From assembly GCA_027486585.1 (NCBI GenBank), contig JAIXOU010000091.1, positions 1-64,000 on the forward strand: a DNA stretch of 64,000 bases, given 5' to 3'. Both the position numbers and the translations under genes were made by a program. Of this stretch, positions 45,172 through 55,488 are shown one piece after another; within the stretch, counting starts at the first letter, position 1, and every line of letters starts with the position of its first letter. This stretch comes from Verrucomicrobiaceae bacterium. GTDB taxonomy: Bacteria > Verrucomicrobiota > Verrucomicrobiia > Verrucomicrobiales > Verrucomicrobiaceae. The notes below the pieces were generated by a model. The model had not been told where the DNA came from, ran no database searches, and saw nothing but the letters and a program-made list of their open reading frames with translations.

Positions 45172-47670
45172 ATGAAAAAGTTCCTCATTCTTCTCTGTTT
45201 TTACGTGACCTCGGCCTGGAGTGCAGAGGTTTTTGAAGCGGCTCTTGGCAGAGAGCAAGAACTGCCAAAGGGCAAAGAAGCAGATGGTATCCGAGGCGAC
45301 TTTGTTTTGCGGAACGATAAAGTTGAAGCCGTGATTTCCCAGAACGCGCCACTGCGTCGGGCCAACATGAGCACTTTCTATGGCGCTGATGGCGTGACGC
45401 CCGGCTGCCTCTACGATCTCACGCTGCGTGGGGCAGCCAATGATCAACTCGTGGTCTATGGGCCCTGTGGGCATGGTGAGGTCTCTTATGTCAAAGCCGT
45501 GAATGTTAAAGAAGAGGGGGCCGCTGCTGTGGAATCTGTCACGACCGCCGCCAAGAATGCAGGCGTCTTTAAGCGTCATGAATACCGCGTGAAAGATGGG
45601 GCTCAGGGCATCTTCATCACGACGATTCTGCGCAATGAATCAGAGTCCGCTCAGAAGGTAACGACAAAGTCTGACTTCACGCGCTTTGAATCGACAGGCA
45701 CAACGTCCGATGAAATCTACTGGGTGGGGGCGATCAATCCTGCTCACAAATGTGGTTATGCCCTCATTACATTAAGTCTCACTGGCATTGAGAAACTAAG
45801 CGATACGATCGAACTGAAACCCAAGCAGGAAGTCGTGATTCAGCGATTTTTTGCCGTTGGCACCTCACCTGCACAGGCCGTGGGAGAAGCTCGCGCTCAG
45901 AAAAACCCAAAGTTCGGAACTGTAACCGGCATCATCGCAGGTGCTGACGGTGAAGGCATTTCCACAGCCGTCATTTCCGTGCCTGACGCCAAAGAGACTG
46001 TTCCTGGTTATCCAGATGGCCAAGGTAACTACAGTTTTAAGCTTCCCCATGGGCCAACAGAGTTAATCATCAATGATCTAGGTCGCCCTCAGGCCAAAAT
46101 AGCCTTCACTGTGGCTGAAGGCAGCACGCAACCGCCAAAGATCAGTCTGCCAGCAGCTTCGCGTATCCGCTTTGACATCAGCAGCGAAACCGAAAAATCA
46201 ATTCCCTGCAAAGTTCACTTTGAACCACTGGACAAAGGCGCTCCTGCACTAAATCTCGGACCAAAGCACCGTGCGCATGGTTGTGTGGATCAGTATCACA
46301 GCGAGAAAGGGCAATTCACCGTGCAGCTTCCGGTTGGTAAGTATCGCGTCATTGTGGTTAGGGGGCCTGAATATGGGCATCTAGCGAAGGAGGTGACCTT
46401 GGCACCGGGCGCTGAGTTTATTTTCAAAGGCACCCTCAAACGTCTTGTCGATACAAAGGGCTGGATCAGTGCTGACTTCCACAATCACAGCACGCCAAGT
46501 GGAGACAATGTCTGTGACACGGACGGACGCCTCATCAATATCGCCGCTGAGCATCTGGAATTCACACCGACCACTGAGCATAACCGACTCTATGATTGGG
46601 AGCCGACGATCAAAGCGCTCGGTCTAGATACTCATATCAAAACGGTGAAGGGCATGGAGCTAACGGGTAGCCGCCAGCACTTCAATGCCTTTCCCTTTGA
46701 GCCTGATCCACTCATCCAAGATGGCGGAGCACCTGTGTGGAACGATGATCCGCGCATTACGGCTCTGACCCTGCGGCGCTGGCAGAGTGAGCGCTCGGAC
46801 CGCTGGATTCAGTTCAATCACCCTGACTTGTCGAACATGTTCATCGACCGAGATGGCGATGGCACTGCCGATGGCGGCTTTGTGGGAGTTGGTGACATGA
46901 TTGACGGGACCGAGACTGAAAATGGACCAGGCACCGACATTCTGTATGACTCGCCCTACAAAGTCAGCCGCGCGCCCGGTGCCTTAGCAGCTAAGGCCAG
47001 CAGCGTGCGCGAGTTCGTTTGGCGTCAGCTGTTAAACCAGGGAAAACGCCTCGTCGCGGTTGGTGTGGCAGATGCTCATGCAGTGTATGGCAATGGGGTC
47101 GGATGCTGGCGCTGTTATCTGCCTAGCAACACGGATGAGCCTGCCAAGATTGATTGGGCTGAGCTGGCACCTCGTGCGAAACAAGGCAACATGGTTTTGA
47201 CTACAGGTCCTTTCCTGGAAGTCACCACGCAGAATGGCAAGATCGCTGGAGACGATGACCGCGCCACGGGCGGCATTGATCTCAAGGTAAAAGTACAGTG
47301 CACGGACTGGATCGACATCAATCGCGTTCAGGTCCTAGTCAATAGTCGCCCAGATCCAAAGCTCAATTTCACCCGCGAGACGCATCCCAAGATGTTTAAA
47401 GATGGGGTCGTGAAATTTGAAGAAAAGATTCACGTGCCACTTCAACAAGATGCGCATCTCATCGTCGTCGCTATCAATGAAAAGGGTGATTCAAAAATCT
47501 GCTACGGCACCAGTGATTACGCCAAAATGCGTCCCTGCGCCTACAATAATCCTATCTATGTGGATGTTGATGGTCATGGATTCAAAGCCAACGGAGACAC
47601 GCTTGGTTTTGATCTTCCTGCCATGGGCATGACGGCTGATAAGGCCAAATTGCTGCTCGATAAGAAGTGA
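45172..47670 (+). CDS. Exported CehA/McbA-like metallohydrolase
   Basis: An 832-residue protein with a signal peptide (MKKFLILLCFYVTSAWSA). The N-terminal half contains carboxypeptidase-regulatory-like beta domains (about residues 240-420). From about 430 it has a PHP-type metal-dependent hydrolase domain with DFHNHSTPSGDN and LEFTPTTEHNRLYDW, resembling the CehA/McbA group, named from carbaryl hydrolases; GVADAHAVYGNGVG and LVTTGPFLEV-like segments follow. The substrate is unknown; sugar or ester hydrolysis is possible. The alternative in-frame ATG at 45148 lies inside the nested inverted repeat and would delay the signal peptide, so 45172 is preferred. The gene converges on the addA-like gene. 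Confidence 0.82.
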   Translation: MKKFLILLCFYVTSAWSAEVFEAALGREQELPKGKEADGIRGDFVLRNDKVEAVISQNAPLRRANMSTFYGADGVTPGCLYDLTLRGAANDQLVVYGPCGHGEVSYVKAVNVKEEGAAAVESVTTAAKNAGVFKRHEYRVKDGAQGIFITTILRNESESAQKVTTKSDFTRFESTGTTSDEIYWVGAINPAHKCGYALITLSLTGIEKLSDTIELKPKQEVVIQRFFAVGTSPAQAVGEARAQKNPKFGTVTGIIAGADGEGISTAVISVPDAKETVPGYPDGQGNYSFKLPHGPTELIINDLGRPQAKIAFTVAEGSTQPPKISLPAASRIRFDISSETEKSIPCKVHFEPLDKGAPALNLGPKHRAHGCVDQYHSEKGQFTVQLPVGKYRVIVVRGPEYGHLAKEVTLAPGAEFIFKGTLKRLVDTKGWISADFHNHSTPSGDNVCDTDGRLINIAAEHLEFTPTTEHNRLYDWEPTIKALGLDTHIKTVKGMELTGSRQHFNAFPFEPDPLIQDGGAPVWNDDPRITALTLRRWQSERSDRWIQFNHPDLSNMFIDRDGDGTADGGFVGVGDMIDGTETENGPGTDILYDSPYKVSRAPGALAAKASSVREFVWRQLLNQGKRLVAVGVADAHAVYGNGVGCWRCYLPSNTDEPAKIDWAELAPRAKQGNMVLTTGPFLEVTTQNGKIAGDDDRATGGIDLKVKVQCTDWIDINRVQVLVNSRPDPKLNFTRETHPKMFKDGVVKFEEKIHVPLQQDAHLIVVAINEKGDSKICYGTSDYAKMRPCAYNNPIYVDVDGHGFKANGDTLGFDLPAMGMTADKAKLLLDKK

Positions 47671-47675
47671 CCTGT

Positions 47676-50600
47676 TTAGACATCCACCACTTCGCAGCGA
47701 TGGGTGAATAACAACTGACAGCGAATGACCGATGTCGGCAATCCAATCATACGGGAAAGGACTTCCCGATAAGTATGTAGCTGCGGCGTGTAGCCATCCA
47801 CACGTGCGGCCAGGGCTTCGGCGCTTTCCACCTTATCGGTTTTAAAGTCCTGGATGGTAGCGCGGTCCGGCTCGATAACGACACGATCAAAGGTGCCGGA
47901 GAGCCATTCTTCATTCAGCAGGATCTCAAAGCGTTTTTCCCGCCAGCATTCAGCATCGGATGAGGGCCGGTTAAGCGCACTGACAATCGTTGGAGCAGCC
48001 AGACAACGGCGCACTTCATCGAGCGCCTTGCTGCGAGTGCTGTCATCTAGGCATGGCACAGCTGCCCAGAGTTCTTGCAGTGTTGAGGCTGCCATTTCAT
48101 CCAACCAGAGAATCTGCTCAAAAAAAGCATGAACCAAAGTGCCGTATGAGCGGGCCGAGCGGCCACTGCGTGAGAAGAGCTGCTTGGCTGTGACGATGCT
48201 AGTCTCAGAACCACTCGGTGTGCGGCGCTGCGGGCGCAGGCGGCCTTCACCCATGATCGTGATTCGTTCCTGTTCAGGCTTTGCCTCTGCTGCCTTGACT
48301 GGCAGAGATTCAAACCAGCGTCGATCCGTGGTAGGGGTCTGGCTTTGATAAATGACCTCGGCTGAAACACCTCCAAAGCTGTCAGTGATGGGCTCTTTTT
48401 CATCTCCAAGCGTTATCGATAGCAGCTTGATAAAATTGTTCGACTTGGAGTTATCCGAGCGCGGCGTGGAAATCAGATAGTTGGCATGTTTAGCGCGCGT
48501 CAGTGCCACGTAAAATTTACACAGCTCCTCGTAGGCAGCTTCGGCTTCAAGGTCATCGCGATATTCAGACAGCACCGGATCAGCTTTAACGATGTCGCTA
48601 GGCGGAAGATCCATGACCCACTCGACGAGACGCTTTTCCCCGTGCTTGACGCCCATGCCGCGCCGAACCGTAGTCATGGCGGTGCCTTCTAAATCTGGCA
48701 GCAGCACGCAATCAAAGGTCAGCCCTTTGGATTTATGCACCGTCATGACCTGCACCGCATGGCGGGTATCGGCTTCACGCGTTGTATAGCCTTCTGCATA
48801 GAGTAAAAATTCATCGATATCGCGGCTGCCACTTTGATCGAAAAGCCGCGCGGCCAGAGCAAAGTCTTCTGTCCGTCTGTGACTGAAGGCATCTAAAGTC
48901 AGACCGTTTTCTGCCAGCAGATACAGCCAGTGGCGGAGGCAGCTTTCAAAGCCATCATCAAAGATTTGCCGAAGAACCTCTGCGGCCAACTTGCCAGGAT
49001 TCATGCTAGCCTTTTCAAACACCGAACGGAAAGGGGTCATCATCAAATGCTGCCAGGCCAAGCTGTCAGCAGGATGAGCCGCACAACGCATGAGACTGAG
49101 AAGCGCAAGCGTGACAGGATTGTCCGTAGCCACCGCAATTTCAGACTCACACATGACTGGAATACGTGAGGGTGAATGTGCTCTGAGATAGTCCACTAAG
49201 CTGCGTGCAGTGCGATTGGATTGCACGAGGATGGCGCAGCTTAAGCCATGGGCCACCGGCTGAATCTCTTCCAGCAGGCCTGAGACAAGGGCAAAACGAT
49301 CTTCTTCCTGGACTTTTTCACCTACTGCAGGAACGGGATGTAGCATGACGGCATAGCCTGGCATTTTTTGATGAATGCCTGCCACTTGATGATTCTGCCA
49401 GGGCCAGCGTTCCCGAGCCTGCGTAGGCAGATTCATTTCAGCCAGAGCTGCGTCATCTCCAAAGACACGGTTGACTAGGCTGATGACATCGTGACCCGAG
49501 CGCCAAGAGACATTCAGTGGCCGCTTATGTATGCGTGTTTTCACACCTGAATTATAGCGTTTGGCGATGTCTTCAAACAATCGCGTATCCCCGCCACGCC
49601 AGGCATAGATGGCTTGCTTGACATCGCCCACTTGAAAGAGCGTTCGCTCATCAGAAGTGTCTTGCACGGCTTCATCGATCAGGTTTTCAATGACCGACCA
49701 TTGAGTGTAGTTCGTGTCCTGAAACTCATCCAGCAACCAGTGATCATAGCGTGCATCTAGTCGGTAATCGATGCGTAGCCGCTCGTCTTCTCCAGGCACT
49801 TGAGAGAGCATCGGACGCGGCAGATCTTTGGTGAACTCATGCCCAGCCAGGATAAGCTCCATATCCTGAAACGTAAGTCGTCCACGCCTGCGCACCTGCT
49901 GAGACCAACTCTTTTCAAACAAACTCAACACCTGCCAGGCACCCTGCGTACGCTCCAGTCTAACCATGAGTTCAGCTCCAACGAGGTGAGTGATGATGTC
50001 TCTCAAGGCATCACAACTGCGACCTGTGATCTTTTGCTTGTGGCGATTGACGGTGATCACACAGTTCTTAGCTTGAATATCAGCCCAGCAATCCAGAGCT
50101 TTGCCGATGAAAAATTTCACACGCCCAGGCATGGTGCTGCCAGGGATGTGTGAGATAGCCTGTTCCTGGAATTCATGCCAAAAATCCCAGGCCTTTTCAC
50201 TCACGTCATCGCTTTCTAAAAGCTTGAATAGATGCTGAAAAGCTTCCTCTAAATTCAGCTTCGACCCCAACCAGAGGCAGCCTTTGGGCCAGATGACTGA
50301 TGCATCGCCCCAAAGCTCCTGACCCGCTGCATGAAGAAGGATTCCATGCTGACTTTCCACAAACTGATCCAAGACTGTGCGGATGTTCGCCTCTTCCTTC
50401 CCAAAGGTAGCCCGGCGGAAAGCTTCAAGAAAATCCTTCTGCGCACTGATGCCTTCTGTTCTAGCTTTCAGCCCAGGCAGCGTGCGCTGGAAGACGAGCC
50501 GATAAACGCGCTCACGCTCCACACTGCCTTGATGATCGCTGAGAATTTCGAAGTCGCCAGCCAATCCAAACTCGGCCGGAAAGCTGCGCAAGATAGCTGA

Positions 50601-50984
50601 GAAAAAACTATCCAGTGTGCCCAGAAACAGGCGTGGCATTCTGGTGATGAAGCAGCGCAAAAGCTGACGAAAATCTGCTTGAGTGAGCTGGCTCATGATC
50701 GGCCGCAGCGGATCATTCAATACTTCGGGATCGATAGACTCATCTCCGACCAGTGACATGGCAAACTTCGGATCCGAAGAAGCTTTGGCCAACTTGATGA
50801 GGATCGAGTCAAAGAATTCTCCTGCCGCTTTGCGCGTGAAAGTGACAGCAACGATGCGCTCCGGCGTGACCTCTTGACCCGCCAGCAATTGCTGGCCCAT
50901 CAGCGCGATGAAGCGATTTGTCAGTTGCCAGGTTTTACCTGAACCCGCAGAGGCCAGGATCATTTCATTGGGGATGGCGTTCAT
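47676..50984 (-). CDS. AddA/RecB-like UvrD-family helicase-nuclease
   Basis: An 1102-residue SF1 helicase with a C-terminal nuclease. Motif I is ILASAGSGKTWQLTNRFI (10-27), motif II HWLLDEFQDTNYTQW (about 415), motif III LFQVGDVKQAIYAWRGGDTRLF, motif V VQVMTVHKSKGLTFDCVLLPD and motif VI FYVALTRAKHANYL. The nuclease domain has GTFDRVVIEPDRATIQDFKTDK (about 1030-1050) and a QLHTY-type end. Such proteins resect double-strand breaks together with the partner encoded directly upstream, whose stop overlaps this start by 4 bases. Assigned as AddA-like by domain order rather than by identity. Confidence 0.88.
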   Translation of the reverse strand: MNAIPNEMILASAGSGKTWQLTNRFIALMGQQLLAGQEVTPERIVAVTFTRKAAGEFFDSILIKLAKASSDPKFAMSLVGDESIDPEVLNDPLRPIMSQLTQADFRQLLRCFITRMPRLFLGTLDSFFSAILRSFPAEFGLAGDFEILSDHQGSVERERVYRLVFQRTLPGLKARTEGISAQKDFLEAFRRATFGKEEANIRTVLDQFVESQHGILLHAAGQELWGDASVIWPKGCLWLGSKLNLEEAFQHLFKLLESDDVSEKAWDFWHEFQEQAISHIPGSTMPGRVKFFIGKALDCWADIQAKNCVITVNRHKQKITGRSCDALRDIITHLVGAELMVRLERTQGAWQVLSLFEKSWSQQVRRRGRLTFQDMELILAGHEFTKDLPRPMLSQVPGEDERLRIDYRLDARYDHWLLDEFQDTNYTQWSVIENLIDEAVQDTSDERTLFQVGDVKQAIYAWRGGDTRLFEDIAKRYNSGVKTRIHKRPLNVSWRSGHDVISLVNRVFGDDAALAEMNLPTQARERWPWQNHQVAGIHQKMPGYAVMLHPVPAVGEKVQEEDRFALVSGLLEEIQPVAHGLSCAILVQSNRTARSLVDYLRAHSPSRIPVMCESEIAVATDNPVTLALLSLMRCAAHPADSLAWQHLMMTPFRSVFEKASMNPGKLAAEVLRQIFDDGFESCLRHWLYLLAENGLTLDAFSHRRTEDFALAARLFDQSGSRDIDEFLLYAEGYTTREADTRHAVQVMTVHKSKGLTFDCVLLPDLEGTAMTTVRRGMGVKHGEKRLVEWVMDLPPSDIVKADPVLSEYRDDLEAEAAYEELCKFYVALTRAKHANYLISTPRSDNSKSNNFIKLLSITLGDEKEPITDSFGGVSAEVIYQSQTPTTDRRWFESLPVKAAEAKPEQERITIMGEGRLRPQRRTPSGSETSIVTAKQLFSRSGRSARSYGTLVHAFFEQILWLDEMAASTLQELWAAVPCLDDSTRSKALDEVRRCLAAPTIVSALNRPSSDAECWREKRFEILLNEEWLSGTFDRVVIEPDRATIQDFKTDKVESAEALAARVDGYTPQLHTYREVLSRMIGLPTSVIRCQLLFTHRCEVVDV

Positions 50985-53974
50985 CGGTTTGAGGCGACCT
51001 CCAGGTTAGAGATCAAACTGGCATCCACCGCTTTCAGAGGATCACCAAAGAACAGCGGATCAAAGTCATCCGCGAAAGGCACCTTTTCCGCAGGTGGCCA
51101 AAAGTGGCGACTGAGAACAGCACTGATGATGCCCTCAGCACAGGCTTTAGCGCTTTCGAGTTGGCAGCCTTCGAGATCAGGCCAGGCATCGATTCCGACA
51201 TCCCCTTTGGTCTTTCCCAGAGTGGCATAAGCCGTATGAATTTTCTCATTCGGATACCTCTGCTGCATGGCGAGATGGTAGAGTGGTAATTGCAGATCTG
51301 ACCAGCGTACTGCATGCCCTTGACTGCTTGTCGTAAGCGACCATGGCGCAAGTAGGGCTGGATCTTCAGTGCGTTTGAGTTTGGTCAGGTGGTAGTCTTC
51401 CACACCTTTGCTCTCACCTTTTTGCGCGGTGCTAGGAGAATAGGTTTTAAAGTCGATCAAACGGATACCCAACTGCGGATGCCGCTCCACTCGATCAACG
51501 ATTCCACTAACGATCATCGCCCCGATTTGCCAGGGATTCCCTTCAGGACTGATGCGCGTTTCAGCAGCGACTATATGCCAACCTTTGGCACGCTCTTCGG
51601 CTTCTGTCTCTGCCCACCAGGATAGGCGCTGACGTGCCGATTCACACTGAATCATCACAGGCACCGTCAGTCGCTGCCCAAAGGTGGCGTGCAGTTTTGC
51701 TTCCAGTAGTCGATGAAATTCACTGCGAATAACATTCACATCGGTGGACGTAGCCGCAGGGCTTTCAGTGGCAAATTTTTCCAGCACGTGATGCAGCAGA
51801 CTTCCAAAGCTCATGGCATCCATTTCAGTGCCGGAGGCATCGGCAGCTCTCATCTTCAGGCCATGCTTCAAATAAAAGCGGAAGGGGCAAGTCAGGTAAT
51901 CACGAAACTGCGTCACACTAAGCTTACGGAAGATCGGTGCATCATCGGCCAATGGCTGCGGACGCAATTGCCAGGCGAGCTGCCAAGGCATGGGCTCCAC
52001 ATGAGTTTCCGGCTTCTTGAAGAATTGCAGCGTTCGTTCAGCGAGGTCAGCGTCAGGGCATTGGAATAACAAACGGGATGGCCGCAAAGGCTCTTCTCCA
52101 GAACCGATTCGGCCAAAGATAAAATCGACACGTCCGCCAGTGCGTTTGCGCAGCTCGATAATGCTGGTCATGAGACAAGCATCACGGGCAAAGCGGGTGT
52201 CGTTGTTTCTGAGCCCCAGCGCACGACGCGCGGAGTCTGGAAGGAACTGATGACTGAGGATGGACTCTGGCACCTTGCCATCATTCATGCCGGCAATGAC
52301 AAGATGAGGCGCGTCTTCCCAGAGCAGTTCCAACCAGCCCTGAATATCAATATCATGAGCAGCGCGTTCAGGATAGAAGACCTGATCATCCATCACTCTC
52401 AAGAGCAGCTCCAAGCGACTGCCAGCGCTTAAGGGCGGCTGGAATAATTGAGCAGATGGGCCTTCCAGCGCATCGAGCACTTGCGCGATCTGATCGGCGA
52501 TGGCAGCAAATACGGCATCCTTTGGACGATCCAGTCGGAAAGAGCGCAACGAAAAAACCTCGGCCAGGAAGTCGGTTAGTGCGCTGCCAAAATTGGGGCC
52601 AGAAAGGTTTTTCAGCGTCGCATCCAGCCAGGCAAGTCCGATAATGATCGGGCTCACGACGTTGTCATCCAACGTGCGCGGAGCTAGCTCGATAGCGTCG
52701 TCCAGCGTGTCCGGCAGAGCTTCGACGGACAGATCATCCAGATCATTGAGCAGACGGGTGAGACTTGGACGGACGCCTGTTTGATCGATGGTTTTTTGCC
52801 GCACAGTCTCAGCAATGTCTGGACAACGCAGAAGTTGCGCCGCGCTACCAAAAGCGCGAGAGGCAGAGAGTTGACTTAAAAGACGCAACAAATGAAACAC
52901 GCCGTGAGTGCCCATGCTTTTACCGGCTGGATCGTAGGCACCGATGCCATGTTCGACCAAAGCTTTTTCCAAAGGCGCGGCGATCTCCACATCCGCCACA
53001 CCGATTGCGGCCACTTTCCCAGGAAGCGGATGCACCGCGATCAGCGCGATGGCTTCACTGGCCTGAGCGGCGGGCGTGCTGCCTTGATGGATCGTGAAGT
53101 CGGGCCGATCTATTTGGATCGGCTCAGTCAGCCAGCTCTGGGCAAGGGGGCGACCCCAGAGGTCAAAATAGCTGCTGTGCGAGGCTGCTGGAGCAAACAC
53201 CAGCACCTCCACGGGCACCTGACGTGAATGACGATCCAGCGCCTGAATGGCTAGGGCTGAAGGGTCTAAGACGCCAACGATCATGATTCGACGCACCGTG
53301 CTTGGCAACAAACCTTCAGTCGCAGCGAGTCGGCGAACGACCTGCCAGTCAGTCAAGCCGTGGGCCTGAGTGGCCTCCAGACAGAGCTGCTCCAGCTTAG
53401 CTAAATCGCGCCAGCGCTCAGGCTCCATCTCTGATTTCTCCAGCAAATTGGCTGCATCGCGTAAGCTTAATCCATTTTCATTGAGGGTTTCACGCACTTG
53501 CAGCAAATCGGCAGCCGTCTTCAGCGCCCATGTAAAAGTGCGCTCAACCGGATCGATGGGAAAAACGTGTCGATGCGTCTCTAGGTCCAGACGCAGCATC
53601 TCGGCGGTCCAAAGTAGGAGCGTTTCCACCTGCCCCGCCGCATTGACCTCCAGTAAGCGATCTGGCGACGTCAGGAAATCAGGCGTGACTGTCAGCGGTG
53701 GTAAAACAGCAGCGTCCTTCGTGGCAGCAAACACAGCCAGAGCTTCACGCAATCGGCGGCTGGCATGACGAGTCGGCACCACGATCAACCAATCACTTAA
53801 ATCCAGAGCCCCTTTACCATCCCAGCCAGTTGCCAAATGCTCCGTCACCGACTGAACCAGCGGCTTTTCCCAACCTAGAAACAGGCGCTTGATCCCAGAA
53901 TGCATTGGCAGTGAAGAATCAATGAACAGGTCATCTTCCGATTTGGGTTTGTGCGGCTTACTGAGCATGAACAC
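50981..53974 (-). CDS. AddB-like PD-(D/E)XK nuclease with helicase-like N-terminus
   Basis: A 997-residue protein. The N-terminal half has weak helicase-like features (LIVVPTRHASRRLREAL, LVIAGMNDGKVPESI) as in AddB, which lacks a working helicase. The C-terminal half carries SVTQFRDYLTCPFRFYLKHGLKM and the nuclease core GIVDRVERHPQLGIRLIDFKTYS followed by DLQLPLYHLAMQQ. The Fe-S cysteine cluster common in AddB near the C-terminus was not found; only the CPF cysteine is obvious. Start 53974 (or 53968). ATCGTA and TACGAT repeats lie just upstream (53977-53993). Confidence 0.83.
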   Translation of the reverse strand: MFMLSKPHKPKSEDDLFIDSSLPMHSGIKRLFLGWEKPLVQSVTEHLATGWDGKGALDLSDWLIVVPTRHASRRLREALAVFAATKDAAVLPPLTVTPDFLTSPDRLLEVNAAGQVETLLLWTAEMLRLDLETHRHVFPIDPVERTFTWALKTAADLLQVRETLNENGLSLRDAANLLEKSEMEPERWRDLAKLEQLCLEATQAHGLTDWQVVRRLAATEGLLPSTVRRIMIVGVLDPSALAIQALDRHSRQVPVEVLVFAPAASHSSYFDLWGRPLAQSWLTEPIQIDRPDFTIHQGSTPAAQASEAIALIAVHPLPGKVAAIGVADVEIAAPLEKALVEHGIGAYDPAGKSMGTHGVFHLLRLLSQLSASRAFGSAAQLLRCPDIAETVRQKTIDQTGVRPSLTRLLNDLDDLSVEALPDTLDDAIELAPRTLDDNVVSPIIIGLAWLDATLKNLSGPNFGSALTDFLAEVFSLRSFRLDRPKDAVFAAIADQIAQVLDALEGPSAQLFQPPLSAGSRLELLLRVMDDQVFYPERAAHDIDIQGWLELLWEDAPHLVIAGMNDGKVPESILSHQFLPDSARRALGLRNNDTRFARDACLMTSIIELRKRTGGRVDFIFGRIGSGEEPLRPSRLLFQCPDADLAERTLQFFKKPETHVEPMPWQLAWQLRPQPLADDAPIFRKLSVTQFRDYLTCPFRFYLKHGLKMRAADASGTEMDAMSFGSLLHHVLEKFATESPAATSTDVNVIRSEFHRLLEAKLHATFGQRLTVPVMIQCESARQRLSWWAETEAEERAKGWHIVAAETRISPEGNPWQIGAMIVSGIVDRVERHPQLGIRLIDFKTYSPSTAQKGESKGVEDYHLTKLKRTEDPALLAPWSLTTSSQGHAVRWSDLQLPLYHLAMQQRYPNEKIHTAYATLGKTKGDVGIDAWPDLEGCQLESAKACAEGIISAVLSRHFWPPAEKVPFADDFDPLFFGDPLKAVDASLISNLEVASNR

Positions 53975-54043
53975 TGATCGTAGAAGATACGATTCAAATG
54001 TCGAATGGACGTTCAGGCAAGAAATAACAGGCCGTGGTCCAAC

Positions 54044-54793
54044 TCAACGTTCTTCCGTCTTCGTTTTGACTTTTAACTTAGCCACTTCATGCGGCGCTAG
54101 GTGACGCCAAGCGCCTTTGTTCAGGGTGCCTAGTTTTAGGCCGCCAATGGCGACACGGATGAGGCGCAGGACTTCGATGCCGTGGGCTTCTAAAACACGG
54201 CGGATGTGTCGATTCCGGCCTTCATCCAGGACAATCTCTAACCAGGCATTTTTATCCCCCTGACGGATGGCACTAACGGAAAGCAAGGTCAGCACTTCGC
54301 CCTCATCCTCGATGCCTGCTTTTAACTTGGCCAGTAAATCGGCATCGACCAAACAACCAATCTGCACGTGGTAGGTCTTCTCCACATGGGTCGATGGATC
54401 AGTGATGCCATTGGCCCAGCGGTTGTCGTTGGTGAAAAGCAGCAGACCTTCGCTGGCCTTATCCAATCGGCCCACGGGTGAAAGATGTGTGAAGTTTTGG
54501 CCCTCAAAGCAGCTATAGACCGTGGCGCGACCATGCTCATCACTAGCGGTGGTGACAATGCCGCGAGGTTTGTTGAGCAGGATGTAGAGTTGCTTAGCCT
54601 CCTGCACGGAAACATGATCCACGACGACCTGATCCCGGCCGAGCTGCACGGGCTTTTCGGGATCACGACAAACGACGCCATTAAGCCTCACTCGTCCCAA
54701 TTTGATGAGCTGTGTCCCCTGACTGCGGGAGCAATGACCAAGTTTAGAAAGGGCGCGGGCGAGTCCGGTGCGGGAGATAGGTTCAGCAGGCAT
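54044..54793 (-). CDS. RsuA/RluB-family pseudouridine synthase
   Basis: A 249-residue protein. An N-terminal S4 RNA-binding domain (about 8-60: ALSKLGHCSRSQGTQLIKLGRVRLNGVV) is followed by a PSI domain with LLNKPRGIVTT and the catalytic Asp in SPVGRLDKASEGLLLFTND. VEKTYHVQIG, WLEIVLDEGRNRHIRRVLEAHGIEVLRLIRVAIGGL and GAWRHLAP are typical of the RsuA/RluB/RluE/RluF branch. Whether it modifies 16S or 23S rRNA cannot be told. It lies downstream of rpmA, separated by that gene's terminator. Confidence 0.93.
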   Translation of the reverse strand: MPAEPISRTGLARALSKLGHCSRSQGTQLIKLGRVRLNGVVCRDPEKPVQLGRDQVVVDHVSVQEAKQLYILLNKPRGIVTTASDEHGRATVYSCFEGQNFTHLSPVGRLDKASEGLLLFTNDNRWANGITDPSTHVEKTYHVQIGCLVDADLLAKLKAGIEDEGEVLTLLSVSAIRQGDKNAWLEIVLDEGRNRHIRRVLEAHGIEVLRLIRVAIGGLKLGTLNKGAWRHLAPHEVAKLKVKTKTEER

Positions 54794-54811
54794 GACGATT
54801 TAAAACATAAA

Positions 54812-54841
54812 ATGGGCGGATCCATGAAGGAATCCGCCCAT
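54812..54841 (-). terminator. Rho-independent terminator after rpmA
   Basis: ATGGGCGGAT pairs perfectly with ATCCGCCCAT around a 10-base loop. On the minus strand the stem is followed by TTTATGTTTT. It lies 28 bases past the rpmA stop and should end the rplU-rpmA transcript. Confidence 0.8.
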
Positions 54842-54869
54842 GATTAAATTGAATGTTGGAAAGTGCTGA

Positions 54870-55130
54870 TTAGGCAGTCAAAGCGGCTGCTTCATCCACA
54901 TTCACGCGACGACCATCTTTGTCGAAGCGAACACGTCCAGCCACGAGGGCGAAGAGTGTGTGATCCTTGCCCATGCCAATATTTTGGCCGGGGGTCCACT
55001 TAGTTCCGCGTTGACGGATGATGATGTTACCTGGGATGACAGCTTCGCCGCCATACTTTTTCACACCGAGACGCTTGCTGTTGCTATCGCGTCCGTTTTT
55101 AACACTTCCTTGACCTTTCTTATGCGCCAT
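54870..55130 (-). CDS. rpmA: Ribosomal protein L27
   Basis: An 86-residue protein starting [31 protein letters not shown], the conserved L27 N-terminus near the peptidyl-transferase centre, followed by [31 protein letters not shown]. It begins immediately with AHKKG and lacks the extra N-terminal cleavable extension seen in Firmicutes. Second gene of the usual rplU-rpmA pair. Confidence 0.98.
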   Translation of the reverse strand: MAHKKGQGSVKNGRDSNSKRLGVKKYGGEAVIPGNIIIRQRGTKWTPGQNIGMGKDHTLFALVAGRVRFDKDGRRVNVDEAAALTA

Positions 55131-55173
55131 GACTCAGATCTCCTGGGGGATGTTTGGGATTAAATTGAAAAGA

Positions 55174-55488
55174 TTAGGCGTTGATCGCCGTGACTTGGAC
55201 ACGCGTCAGAGGCTGACGATGACCGGTGGTTTTGTGATAGCCTTTACGCTTCTTGAATTTGAAGGCGGTGACTTTCGGAGCTTTGAATTGCTTCACCACG
55301 GTGGCAACGACGGTAGCGCCGGAGACGGTTGGTGCGCCGATCTTGATGTCAGCACCTTCACCAGCGGCGAGGACTTGGTCAAAAGTGGCGTTTTCGCCTT
55401 CAGCGACCTCGAGCTTTTCGACGTCGAGCTTGTCGCCCACGGATACTTTGTACTGTTTGCCGCCTGTTTTGATGATTGCGTATGCCAT
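55174..55488 (-). CDS. rplU: Ribosomal protein L21
   Basis: A 104-residue protein starting MAYAIIKTGGKQYKVSVGDKLDVEKL, the standard L21 opening, with FKFKKRKGYHKTTGHRQPLTRVQVTAI at the end. The ATG at 55488 is chosen because the 29 extra codons upstream are not conserved. First gene of rplU-rpmA; the roughly 160-base gap upstream should hold its promoter and possibly an autogenous leader, which I could not identify. Confidence 0.97.
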   Translation of the reverse strand: MAYAIIKTGGKQYKVSVGDKLDVEKLEVAEGENATFDQVLAAGEGADIKIGAPTVSGATVVATVVKQFKAPKVTAFKFKKRKGYHKTTGHRQPLTRVQVTAINA

